From Xanthostigma xanthostigma (Eukaryota; Arthropoda; Insecta; Raphidioptera; Raphidiidae), in assembly GCA_963575645.1 (NCBI GenBank), contig OY754470.1, positions 23,728,501 to 23,792,500 of the forward strand: a stretch of DNA of 64,000 nt. The letters run 5' to 3'. Shown here in pieces: positions 14,501 through 23,427 of this stretch. The notes under the pieces are model-generated. The model saw only the letters and a program-made list of their open reading frames with translations. It did not search any database and was not told the DNA's origin. Both the position numbers and the translations under genes were made by a program. Within the stretch, counting starts at the first letter, position 1; the number at the start of each line of letters is the position of its first letter.

Positions 14501-15059
14501 GGGAACGACCAGAAAATGATCGACCAGAAAAGGGAACGACCAGAAAAGGGAACGACCAGAAAATGATCGACCAGAAAAGGGAGCGACCAGAAAATGATCG
14601 ACCAGAAAAGGGAACGACCAGAAAATGATCGACCAGAAAAGGGAACGACCAGAAAATGATCGACTAGAAAAGGGAACGACCAGAAAATGATCGACCAGAA
14701 AAGGGAACGACCAGAAAATGATCGACCAGAAAATGATCGACCAGAAAAGGGAACGACCAGAAAAGGGAACGACCAGAAAATGATCGACCAGAAAAGGGAA
14801 CGACCAGAAAATGATCGACCAGAAAAGGGAACGAACAGAAAATGATCGACCAGAAAATGATCGACCAGAAAAGGGAACGACCAGAAAATGATCGACCAGA
14901 AAAGGGAACGACCAGAAAATGTTCGACCAGAAAAGGGAACGACCAGAAAATGATCGACCAGAAAAGGGAACGACCAGAAAATGATCGACCAGAAAAGGGA
15001 ACGACCAGAAAATGATCGACCAGAAAAGGGAACGACCAGAAAATGATCGACCAGAAAAG

Positions 15060-15358
15060 CGTATGGCAATATTGTTATTGTTATTGAGTTTTGGGGGTTG
15101 GCTAAATAGGGGTAAATTTAATCGAAATCGGATGGCATTGATACACACTATTATTTGTACTTAGGACAGTATAAATTTCAAATGCCATCTGATTTGAACA
15201 ATTTTTAGTGTGTTTTTTTTACTTATTGTTAAAAAAATCGAAAAAAAGGGTTTTTCGGCGACATTGAGGGGTTGTTTCTCCGAAACTGCCCATCAGGATC
15301 GGATGGCAATTTTTTCCCAAAGTTTGGTGGTGTCAATAAGTATGCTCACTAATTTATA
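15060..15358. other. Spacer between satellite and gene-like copy 1
   Basis: This stretch is no longer satellite. The phrase TCGGATGGCA occurs twice (about 15128 and 15299) and its near complement GCCATCTGAT lies between them (about 15183), suggesting the remains of a small repeat. No open frame, RNA or element with clear ends is seen. Confidence 0.5.
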
Positions 15359-16426
15359 AATAAACCCCCTTTAAAATTGACAGTCAATTACGAAGCAGCC
15401 TGTATTGAAAAATAATTTGTTTTAGTTGGTACACATAATAATTAATTATTATTTATTACCTATATAAGCTATGTTTAAAAAAAATCCTAAAATATGTATT
15501 TAGGTATTATTTAATTATATAAGAAGTTTTTACCCGAAATAAAGCGAAAGAAAAATAATTTTCTTCCTACAATTTTTATAGTTTATTTATAAAATATACA
15601 TAAGAAGACGCACGAACAGTTTTGTTCGTGCGTCTTTTCGTATGACCCATAAAAGTAGCCAATTGTTCCATTTCATTATCATTAAGGTTTAAAATTTGTA
15701 AAACAGTTGCAATTTGTTTTCTGAGACGGGAAGATGTTAAAGTACCCCGATTTTTTTCGTTTTAACGAAACAAAAGGCAATTTATGTATTACAATTTTAA
15801 TTTATCAATGATGAAATATTAAAAATAACAGTTTTATAGTCTTTCAAATTTTATTACAAAATGCTTTTAATAACAGCAAAATATTTTTCTGTACTATAAA
15901 ATGGTTTTTGCATTCACAAAAAAGAGTTTTGCTTGAATGTAGCTTAAAAATTAAAAAGTTAATTTAACTTACCTTTGTCTTGTATACTAGCAGTTGTCGT
16001 GTATTTTTTATTTATAGCCAGATTTACTAACTTTTTCCCACGTGATAACATTTTGGAGCAAATTATTTTTCGTCACTATCACAATTTGAACACTTATTAA
16101 CTACTAAAAGTGCACGCGTACTGCGTAGCAACGTCACAAGAATTTGGCAATGCTGCAGGATCTCATTTTATGCTACATACATCGTGATATACATTTCCGG
16201 ATCTCCACTTGTATACATTTCATAACAGATCTCGTTTTGTTCAAATTTTGTCACGAAAAATTTAAACGCTAAATTGTTTCCCCTCTGCGGGGTTATAGAT
16301 TAAGGACAATAAAAGGAAGCTTTTTGTGAAAAATATACTCCAGAAAACCTTTTTTTTGTGGTGGACCTCGGGTTGTCTATAATTTAGTCGGATCTCCACT
16401 TGATACAAAAACATATATATATATAT
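15359..16426 (-). pseudogene. Truncated copy 1 of the recombinase-like gene unit
   Basis: This 1.07-kb segment is a close copy of 23354-25555 without the 1165-bp hAT insertion found there. Read on the minus strand it begins at a TA-repeat, runs through a promoter-like region rich in GGATCTCC/GAGATC motifs, then a short candidate first exon (ATG at 16051, opening MLSRGKKLVNLAINKK, GT donor after 15973), an intron, and the region encoding LTSSRLRKQIATVLQ and FMGHT. The two later exons of the right-hand copy have no counterpart here, because homology stops at 15359, 300 bp from the satellite. A 13-bp hairpin duplication at 15605-15636 disrupts the conserved region. It is therefore a partial, broken copy. 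Whether the unit is a host gene or the gene of a mobile element cannot be settled from the window, but two copies 8 kb apart favour a mobile or segmentally duplicated origin. Confidence 0.75.
15605..15636. repeat. Perfect 13-bp hairpin inside copy 1
   Basis: AAGACGCACGAAC and GTTCGTGCGTCTT are perfect inverse complements separated by 6 bases. The right-hand copy has a single version of this sequence at about 24716-24731, so one arm was copied in reverse, as expected from template switching during replication. Confidence 0.85.
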
Positions 16427-16958
16427 TTACATCCCGGTATCAATTTGACAACCTTTCATAAAACCGTTATTGGAGAGCCACTGGAAATACTGAGTTTATT
16501 TATATATACATTCATGTATATTAAACAAATGTAATATGTCACTACAGATATGACTTTATTTTCCAAAAAAAAAAAAATTCGAAAATTTTATTTTACTATC
16601 AATGTGACGACAGTTCAAACTGCGGTTTTCCGAAGGCCGATATATACAAAATTTTTCAGCTTTGTATCATTAGGAAAGCCAATTCGTATATTTTTGTCAT
16701 ATACCATAATCAATACGAAAACCAGCAGTGTTGCCTAATTGTTTTAAGATCTGGTGACGTATACATGCATTACATTATTGTACATATAGCATTATTAAGA
16801 CGGCCGATGTACATAACAATATAGTAGGTACGTGTTATAATCAATTTGAGAATCAAAAAAATCATATTGATTTTTCTTAGAAGCATCAAACAATTTATTT
16901 CATAATGATGGTCGTAGTAATATGTGTTAATATATGAAAGAGGGGATTATGCTACAAA
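16427..16958. other. No gene seen
   Basis: AT-rich sequence with a run of A at 16564-16577. A 62-codon open frame here is short, low in complexity and without recognisable motifs. I see no RNA gene or bounded element. Confidence 0.4.
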
Positions 16959-17278
16959 AAATAAAATTATCGACCAATTTTTCAGACAATATATTAACAA
17001 AATATAATTAATACATTAACGTTTCGATCCCGATTTGGATCTTCTTAAGAATGAATATAAAAATATAAAAAAATAATTAATACTTATTTAGTTTCTATTT
17101 ATTTTTAACGAAATTCGTGAAAGATTTTTTTAAATAGAAACTAAATAAGTATTAATTATTTTTTTTATATTTTTAGATCCATTCTTAAGAAGATCCAAAT
17201 CGGGATCGAAACGTAAATGTATTAATTATATTTTGTTAATATATTGTCTGAAAAATTGGTCGATAATTTTATTTATTG
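16959..17278. mobile_element. Fold-back repeat, long copy
   Basis: A 320-bp inverted repeat. The left arm starts AATAAAATTATCGACCAATTT and reads through AACGTTTCGATCCCGATTTG and GGATCTTCTTAAGAAT; the right arm repeats all of this in reverse and ends in the complement of the start at 17278. The arms are near-identical and separated by a short AT-rich centre. It is non-coding. A second, internally shortened copy lies at 21218-21360, and the downstream flank (TTCTAATCAGACRTTAATCAAAGATTT) is shared as well, so the mobile unit may extend about 45 bp past the arm. Confidence 0.75.
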
Positions 17279-17374
17279 AAGTGTTCTAATCAGACGTTAA
17301 TCAAAGATTTGAATTATGCTACAAACATAAAACACATTTTATAATTTTTTTTTTAATTAACGAAAAGGAAATTT

Positions 17375-17506
17375 ACTTTGGTTGAAGAACAATTGAAAAA
17401 ATAAGTTTATCCAGTATTGTGGCCAACGTTTCGTAAGATGTATTTTATCCTCACTTCCTCAATGCAAATTATGAGTTTCTACAATGTTTATTATTTAAAA
17501 ATATTA
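17375..17506 (-). repeat. CGAAACGTTGGC/GAGGATGA repeat, copy 1
   Basis: Read on the minus strand it contains GAGGATAAAATACATC followed by ACGAAACGTTGGCC, with AAATTGCATTGAGG-like sequence before it. It belongs to the same family as 17784-17990 and 18030-18293. The combination of a GAGGATGA box and a GAAACGTTGG box resembles the terminal regions of Penelope-like and similar insect retroelements, but no reverse transcriptase is near, so the family name stays open. Like copy 3 it is followed directly by a TTAA-flanked MITE. Confidence 0.55.
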
Positions 17507-17510
17507 TTAA

Positions 17511-17779
17511 AACAGTTTTTTTAATTAAAATTTGTCGTGTCCAATATGAAATAAAAAATTACTCTGATATATACCTATATATAGGTATATTATAAATCCA
17601 ACCATCAATATGACAGCCATACATTGTCAATTTATCATCAATATGAATGCCGTGTCCATATATATGGCCGTCAAATGGAAGGCTATGTCATTTTTTCCCA
17701 GAGGCTAGAATTACCGAAAAAAGCAGGTAAACGAAAATTTATTTTGACGGACACAAATTTTAATTAAACAAAAACTGTT
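17511..17779 (+). mobile_element. TTAA-flanked MITE, copy A
   Basis: A 269-bp non-coding element with terminal inverted repeats of about 30 bp (AACAGTTTTTTTAATTAAAA at the left, its near complement ending AAAAACTGTT at the right), flanked by TTAA on both sides (17507-17510 and 17780-17783). TTAA target duplications are typical of piggyBac-type elements, but since TTAA could also be part of the inverted repeat the class is tentative. The core contains repeated ATGACRGCC and ATGGCCGTC phrases. Copy B is at 18298-18580 and a core-only copy at 20276-20455. Confidence 0.7.
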
Positions 17780-17783
17780 TTAA

Positions 17784-17990
17784 TGACATTTTAAAATCAG
17801 AAATCTTTTAGAAATTCATAACTAATGATCATGTATAAAAAGCCCGTACAATTTATCATCTTTAAACTTGCTTTGAGGCCCTGAGGATGAAAATATATTT
17901 TTCGAAACGTTGGCAACAAGAAATACACTGGTAAAGATTATTTTCTTAATTATTCCTCAACCAAAATCAATTTCATTCAAACATACTATT
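17784..17990 (+). repeat. CGAAACGTTGGC/GAGGATGA repeat, copy 2
   Basis: It carries GGCCCTGAGGATGAAAATAT and TTTTTCGAAACGTTGGCAAC. It lies in opposite orientation to copies 1 and 3, forming with copy 3 an inverted pair with arms of about 130 bp. No coding sequence is seen. Confidence 0.6.
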
Positions 17991-18029
17991 TGGAAGAAAA
18001 CTAATACTAACAGCCAGCATAATATCATA

Positions 18030-18293
18030 AAACTAAAGTTTATATATTCAGCTATTGTTTACCTTTAAATAGGAAGAGGTGACTTGTAAAGCACTTTTCG
18101 AAAAATGTATTTTCATCCTCAGGGCCTCAATGCAAGTTAAAAGATGATAAATTGTACAGGTTTTTTTATACATGATCAATTAATTATGAATATTTACAAG
18201 ATTTCTTATTTAAAAATAATATTTTTTTTAAATAAAATTGTTGTGTCCAGTATGGAATAATCAATTATTCGGATATATTATTTAAAAGTGTTA
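18030..18293 (-). repeat. CGAAACGTTGGC/GAGGATGA repeat, copy 3
   Basis: This is the inverse of copy 2: CATTTTCATCCTCAGGGCC, then AAGATGATAAATTGTACAGG and TATACATGATC, matching copy 2 base for base over long stretches. It ends directly at MITE copy B, just as copy 1 ends at MITE copy A, so repeat and MITE appear to have been duplicated together. Confidence 0.6.
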
Positions 18294-18297
18294 TTAA

Positions 18298-18580
18298 AAC
18301 AGTTTTTTTTTTAAATTAAATTTTGTTGTGTCCAATATGAAATAAAAAAATACTATGAAATGTATACATCTATGTATATTTAAATCCAACCATCAACATG
18401 ACGGCCAGACATTGTCAATTTATCATCAATATGAAGGCCGTGTGCATATGACAACCATATATAGCCGTCAAATGGATGGCCATGTATATTTTTTTTCAGA
18501 GGCTAGAATTACCGAAATAAGCCGGTACACGAAAATTTATTTTGACAGATACAACAAATTTTAATTTAAAAAAAACTGTT
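18298..18580 (+). mobile_element. TTAA-flanked MITE, copy B
   Basis: A 283-bp relative of copy A: same TIRs (AACAGTTTTTTTTT... and ...AAAAACTGTT), TTAA at 18294-18297 and 18581-18584, and the same core phrases (CATTGTCAATTTATCATCAA, CAGAGGCTAGAATTACCG). An open frame of 69 codons across it is a by-product. Confidence 0.7.
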
Positions 18581-20275
18581 TTAATGATATTATTAAAAAT
18601 CAGTGCATTTTAATAAAAGCAAAGAAAAAATTCACTAATAGTATATAGTGCAAACACACATGACTAGATTTTTTTCAAAAATACGTTTTTAGATTCGAAG
18701 GATCCTAAAACAAAAAAATATTGTAAAGTTTCGAAATGTGAATTTTGATCTTAATTAGAAACATTCCCCACGTGTGGAGTTGAAAATATGGTAAAAATCG
18801 TTTTAAAGATTACAAAATTTAAATCAGATAACAAATTGATGGATTCTTTTTTTTCTTATAGACTAAACGTACCTCTCGGGTTCACCCGGGTTATAGTTTA
18901 TAATTAGTTTAGAGTTTATAGGTTACAAACTCACTTCGCTCGTTCGTTCTAATTTATAATTACTAATACGTTATATACTCGCTTTGATCGAATTTATAAT
19001 TAACTGCACCGCGACCAGCGCCGGCCCTAGGGTAGAGCGAGAGGTGCGGTCGATCTAGGCGCCAAGTCGCAAGGGGCGCCAAAATGGCAATTGCGAAAAA
19101 CAATTTCTTTTAACTATCTTATTACAACGCCTACATAGGTAACCGATTCTATTATTTAGTGACTGATTGAAATCAACATCAAATATTAATTTAAATATAT
19201 AGCGGTAGGAACTTTGTTTATGTTAAAGAAGAAGGACTAATTAGAGCTATTTAATTGAATTGAAATCCAATAAGTGTTGATTTATACAATAAAAAATATT
19301 TTCTAAAAAGTTGGTAATTATCATTTATTTAACATAGGCTAAAATACAATTTTTTATGTAATGTGAAAGCGCCGAAAGACAGTCTCGCTCTCGCCCTGAC
19401 CGCGACTTATCTGTATTATTGGGTATTACACACCGTTTTTGACAAAAAAATGATTACAAGTCAACTTGGAATCTATTCGATTAGTACGCGTACGAGTCTG
19501 GCCAAACAGGTACCTACTCTAAATTTAAACATTCCTCAGATAGGTATCGACTGGTAATAACCGTATTAAAATCTGTTCAGTATAGCAAAATCAATCCAGT
19601 TTTTACCCGGACAACGCCGGGGCCGATAGCTAAAACTGCATTCATATCCGTTCAGATTAGCTGGCAAAATTTCCATTAATACTTTAATAATAATAATTTC
19701 AATTTTAAAAGGTTTTCAGTCATTGAACACTTAGTTCTTCATCCTCAGAGAACCACATAATATTTATTTATTATTCGTGGAAACACACATGTTTCTACAA
19801 AATTACTTTCGTTAGCGAAAGCTACTGTTTTCAGACATGTCTAAGTCCGTTTGTAGAATTGAGGTAAAAATCACAGATTACCTAATTATTATAAAACTAA
19901 CTTTATATTGATAACATATAACAATTTAGAAAAGCTTACTTAGGTATTTCTTAGGATTTAGGAAAAATACGATCAAACATCTTGCATCCTTCAGTAGGTA
20001 CTGTTATAACTGAGCGGTAGTGGTACTGATGTACAAATGAAAGTATGTTGTTTAAAACTATATAATATACTCTTCAAATGTCAATTTCTTATGAAGCAGC
20101 CGAAAAACACGATGATAAAATGCACAACATGCTGCTTGCTGTGTTGCCAATTGTTCGGCCGTTAAACAATCGACAACATGAAAGAAAATATACAACAAAA
20201 TATACAGCGCTACTAGCGCCGCAACTGAAGGTGAAAAAATCGATGAACTAAAAATATACAAAACTTTCATCTACC
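18581..20275. other. No gene; diverged repeat fragments
   Basis: 18680-18790 carries a fragment (TTCGAAGGATCCTAAAAC, ATATTGTAAAGTTTCGAAAT) also seen near 54410-54480. A GC-rich island at 19010-19090 (CAGCGCCGGCCCTAGGG, GGGGCGCCAAAATGG) looks like the end of a DNA transposon, but no partner end or target duplication was found. The open frames at 19363 and 20058 have no recognisable features. Confidence 0.4.
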
Positions 20276-20455
20276 CTACAATTTGACAACAAAATGAATT
20301 TTCGTGTATCGACTTATTTCATTGTTTCTAGCCTCTGGGCAAAAAATTACATGGCAGTCTATTTGACGGCCATATATGGCCGTCGTATGCACACGGCTTT
20401 CGTATTGATGGCAAATTGACAATGTACGGTCGTCATATTGATGGTAGGATATATA
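20276..20455 (-). mobile_element. TTAA MITE, core-only copy C
   Basis: The minus strand carries the core of copies A and B (ATATGACGACCGTACATTGTC, GGCCGTCAAATAGACTG, CAGAGGCTAGAAAC) but not their terminal inverted repeats. It is truncated on both sides and abuts a TA microsatellite at 20447-20468. Confidence 0.6.
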
Positions 20456-20790
20456 TATATATATATAGATATGTTTTCTATACAAGGTGAGATCATTTGG
20501 TGATAAATGCTATACAAATGGAGATCCGTTTTAACAAGCCGAGATCCGAATCGGATCTCGTTGTGTTTCTATGTGTATATCAATTTTTTTCGGTTAATAT
20601 GGGTGTGGGGAATGCGCAGTTAAATTTTAGTCCGGATCTCCATTTGCTCATTTTTATCAATTTTTATACACGAGTAGTTCAACAAAACGCACTAGTGAGG
20701 TCACTGCTGTGCCAAACTTGTATATAACATTTTGTGCACAACCTGAGATCCTGTATAATCGGCAACACTGCGTCGCATATTTTCATACAC
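20456..20790 (+). promoter_or_regulatory. GAGATCC-motif cluster related to the recombinase-like gene's upstream region
   Basis: This stretch repeats GAGATC or GGATCTC many times (about 20489, 20520, 20541, 20556, 20634, 20745). It starts with a TA repeat and ATATGTTTTCTATACAAGG, and contains AACATTTTGTGCACAACCTGAGATCCTG. The minus strand of 25250-25530 shows the same order of motifs (ATGTTTTTGTATCAAGTGG, GTGGAGATCCGG, GCACAAAATGAGATCCTGC). It therefore looks like a diverged, opposite-orientation copy of the upstream region of the gene-like units. No coding part follows it. The promoter role is an inference from position only. Confidence 0.4.
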
Positions 20791-21217
20791 ACAGATGCCT
20801 TTATTTATTTTATGTTATATCATCTAAGTTTGTTTCGGAGCTCAAGCCTCAAACCGAGTGAATAAAATTCATAACTTTGGAATTTTGTAACATTGCATTT
20901 TATAATGATCATGTTAATGAGTAAAACCGTAGGAATAGGTAAGCGTAAGATTAAAGGCTAGCGGTTAAATATAATTGATTTATCTACATATTACATGAGT
21001 ATTTGAAAAAAAAGTTGAGCATGCTATGATATTCAAATTGAAGTAAAAAAAATTAGATAATCAATATTTCTACAATAATTTCTTTTAGTTGTTCGTTTAT
21101 TTATAATAAAGGAGTAATGGCTTGAGGCAGGAAGCAAAAAATGTAGATATTTCCAGAAAAAAAAAATAAAAAAAATATTATCATAAGTTTTTATTAAACT
21201 GAAACTGTACTTATTAC

Positions 21218-21360
21218 AATAAATAAAATTATCGACCAATTTTTCAGACAAATATATTAACAAAAAATAATAATTAATACATTGACGTTTCGGTATTAAT
21301 TGAAATTTTTTGTTAATATACCTATTTGTCTGAAAAATTAGTCAATAGTTTTATTTATTG
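21218..21360. mobile_element. Fold-back repeat, short copy
   Basis: The ends match those of 16959-17278 (AATAAAATTATCGACCAATT at the left, the complement at the right) and the right flank TTCTAATCAGACATTAATCA is shared too. The inner parts of the arms are missing, so it is an internally deleted member. Confidence 0.7.
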
Positions 21361-21410
21361 AAGAATTCTAATCAGACATTAATCAAAGATTTATACTTAT
21401 TACATATTTT

Positions 21411-21624
21411 TTAATTTAATACTTTTATTTGTACCCAGTTCTTGTCTTTAAATAAATCTGGATATTTTTCCCGTAATTTTAGACATTCTGCTTTTTTAGG
21501 AGAATTTTTTTAATATGAGTTTTGAAAAATTGTAACATTTTAGATTTTTGCTGTTTATTCCATGATCCACGGCAATTTTTTTTGTCTGTGTTTACTTTAC
21601 TCTTCTCCTTTTTGCGTGGTGTTT
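21411..21624 (-). CDS. Last exon, C-terminal helical region
   Basis: The exon follows a textbook 3' splice site (CTTATTTTTTACAG) and starts in the phase left by the previous exon. It encodes a lysine-rich linker (TPRKKEKSKVNTDKK) and then RGSWNKQQKSKMLQFFKTH. Residues typical of the end of the family, KYPDLFKDKNWVQIKV, are readable further on in a different frame, ending at a TAA at 21411. Either a small sequence change or a very short intron separates the two parts. The WVQIKV ending is my strongest evidence that this exon belongs to the same protein as 22609-22742. Confidence 0.6.
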
Positions 21625-22149
21625 CTGTAAAAAATAAGCGTAAGAAGAATTCGAATTTTCGTATTAATAATACAAAGATTATTAATTTTATTTTAACGTG
21701 ATTTAAGCTGTTCTGTCAAGTTTGCAAGTCTACAGAAATCGCATAACTTCGAGTTCGCGCAATTTGGAGTAGCGTAATTCGGGATATTACAGGGTATATA
21801 AATTTTAATGGGATTATCTTCAAAAATAAGTCATGTCTGTGACACTCTGTACCTATATCAGAATAAACTTTATGTACCTGTAAGCAATAATTATTTTTCA
21901 AAATTCTAAATTTCAACAGAGATTTTTATGTGGTTCATGCACTTTCGGTGATCATTCATACGCAACCTTCCTCTGATTCCGAATTAATATCGTTCTTGGT
22001 TTCATACTCGGGGACTACAACAGTATTTGAATCATCTAGTGTACCTCGTTTACTTGGGGCATCTGATAACACACAGTCAAAAATGAGAAAAAGTGTTACG
22101 TATGTGATTTTTAATATTTTAATGTTTGAAAAATAGTTTTAATAATAAT

Positions 22150-22578
22150 ACGTGGTATTAAGAGTATTCGTCCCTGCAAATACCCCCTGCACCCTTCATC
22201 TCAAATCCTAAAAACGGTTTGCGCTCTCCCGACGCTATTTTTAAAGCTAGAGGGTTCTGGTAAACGCCAAATGAAAGACAAAGAATCAGACTACAGATCC
22301 TTCAGGCGAATTTTTTGAAAAAAAATTCCTGAAAAAACTTACAACCTTTTGAAAAAAATAATAAGTTACGTAATATTTCACACGTAGGCGAGACTGTTTT
22401 TCAAAAAATTTGCCTGAAGGATCTGTAGTCTGATTCTTTGTCTTTCATTTGGCGTTTACCAGAACCCTCTAGCTTTAAAAATAGCGTCGGGAGAGCGCGA
22501 ACCGTTTTTAGGCGAGGGGAAAAGATTTGAGATGAAGGGTGCAGCGGGTGTTTGCAGGGACGAATTTTCTTAATACGT
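22150..22578. mobile_element. Fold-back MITE in the intron
   Basis: A 429-bp inverted repeat. Left arm about 22150-22335: TATTCGTCCCTGCAAATACC, then CACCCTTCATCTCAAATC, GCGCTCTCCCGACGC and AGAGGGTTCTGGTAAACGCC. The right arm, about 22398-22578, is its near-complete complement. The centre of about 60 bp is AT-rich. It lies inside the last intron of the recombinase-like gene. No target duplication could be defined, and the 63-codon open frame across the right arm is incidental. Confidence 0.85.
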
Positions 22579-22608
22579 TCTTTACCAATCATTAATAATA
22601 ATTGTTAC

Positions 22609-22742
22609 CATTTTCGTTTTCCTCGAAAGATTGTCTATTCCATTGTTCCAATTCGACGTCGAATTTATCACTGTCGACCCCCCTTTCCATCATTAAAAGT
22701 AACTTGGCTATTTTTGCGGTTTGGTAAACTTCCTGTGGTAAT
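22609..22742 (-). CDS. Exon of the recombinase-like gene (post-catalytic helix)
   Basis: 134 bp. A 3' splice site (ACTTTATTTTAAG) precedes it and a G|GTAAC donor ends it. It completes an arginine codon begun by the core exon (FYR) and reads LPQEVYQTAKIAKLLLMM, then ERGVDSDKFDVELEQW, then an acidic tail SFEENENE. One base is left over and supplies the first base of the first codon of the last exon. The length, phases and splice sites fit both neighbours, which is hard to obtain by chance. Reading through the donor instead would end at a TAA at 22592. Confidence 0.7.
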
Positions 22743-23134
22743 CTTAAAATAAAGTTTAAATTTATTTTTCGAATTACTTGGCGGAAGGATAAGTGAGATG
22801 CAAGAGATGTAATATGTTTAGTTTTGCGAGACAGTGAATAAATATTTAAAAAGTCGCAGGTACTTGAACAGTAAAGTGAAATAATAGTCAATGTTTCTCA
22901 TTTACTAAATGCACGAGTTTTTTCGGTAAATCGCGACTTTCCCAAGTACTGTAAACAAACATTTTTACAATTATATTAAATCTAAGTACTTAATTTTAAT
23001 TTTTAAGCACAACTTATTTAACCCCCACACACTCTTAATAATGTGAGATGACTTATAACAAATATTTATCTAATATACAGTGCGTTTCATAATTGAATAT
23101 ACTTATACATATAGGTTCGTTTTTACTTCATTTC

Positions 23135-23290
23135 TGATATACAAGGTGATAGAGATTTTTTTGAAAAATTGATTTAGGTATTTTAATAAACCTGAAGCTA
23201 CCTAAGATTTTTATTAATTTATTATTTGTTGACAGTCAATTAAAATAACTAATTTAATTAAAAAAAAAATCTGTGTCACCCTGCGTATCA
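23135..23290. mobile_element. Short TIR element
   Basis: 156 bp with imperfect inverted ends: TGATATACAAGGTGATAGAG at the left against TGATACGCAGGGTGACACAG in the complement of the right end, each followed by a run of T. The interior is AT-rich with TTGACAGTCAATT. No target duplication was identified. It lies in an intron of the recombinase-like gene. Confidence 0.55.
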
Positions 23291-23427
23291 AATATGACGC
23301 AAATCGGGCCTAATGTTTATTATAAACTTTTTGTCTTAAAATCATGCACAATTAATAAACCCCCTTTAAAATTGACAGTCAATTACGAAGCAGCCTGTAT
23401 TGAAAAATAATTTGTTTTAGTTGGTAC

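Larger units (their letters stand above)
1..15059. repeat. Two-word satellite array (15 bp + 16 bp, 31-bp unit)
   Basis: A continuous tandem array made of two related words: A = GACCAGAAAATGATC (15 bp) and B = GACCAGAAAAGGGAAC (16 bp). They usually alternate, giving a 31-bp unit, but AA and BB runs are frequent, and a 17-bp word with two more A residues (GACCAGAAAAAATGATC) occurs in small clusters, for example near 1670-1745, 3130-3210, 11230-11300 and 14415-14485. About 970 words fit in the interval (15059/15.5). Common variants are GTGAAC for GGGAAC, CGAACAG for CGACCAG and AGTAAAG for AGAAAAG. The array begins before base 1 and stops abruptly at GACCAGAAAAG, after which unrelated sequence starts. 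On the minus strand neither word nor any junction contains TAA, TAG or TGA in any frame, so open frames of thousands of codons are automatic; B words shift the frame by one. There is no upstream promoter, codon bias or non-repeat domain, so I do not call a protein. Confidence 0.97.

Noticed and set aside
5216-14628. Plus-strand frames rich in K, R, E and D (RPEKGTTRK repeats)
   Set aside because: Satellite again; a TGA recurs in each 15-bp word and the frames end as soon as it is in phase.
1-15059. CRISPR array
   Set aside because: The units are contiguous without unique spacers, and the sequence is clearly eukaryotic.
1811-15148. Open frames of 238 to 2568 codons on the minus strand, repeating FSGRSFSGRSLFWSIIF-like text
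   Set aside because: They are the automatic reading of the stop-free satellite; all three frames are open alike and frame changes follow the 16-bp word. The frame that runs into unique DNA to 15148 only does so by chance.
19010-19650. hAT element starting CAGCGCCGGCCCTAGG
   Set aside because: One end looks right, but no complementary end or 8-bp flanking duplication was found.
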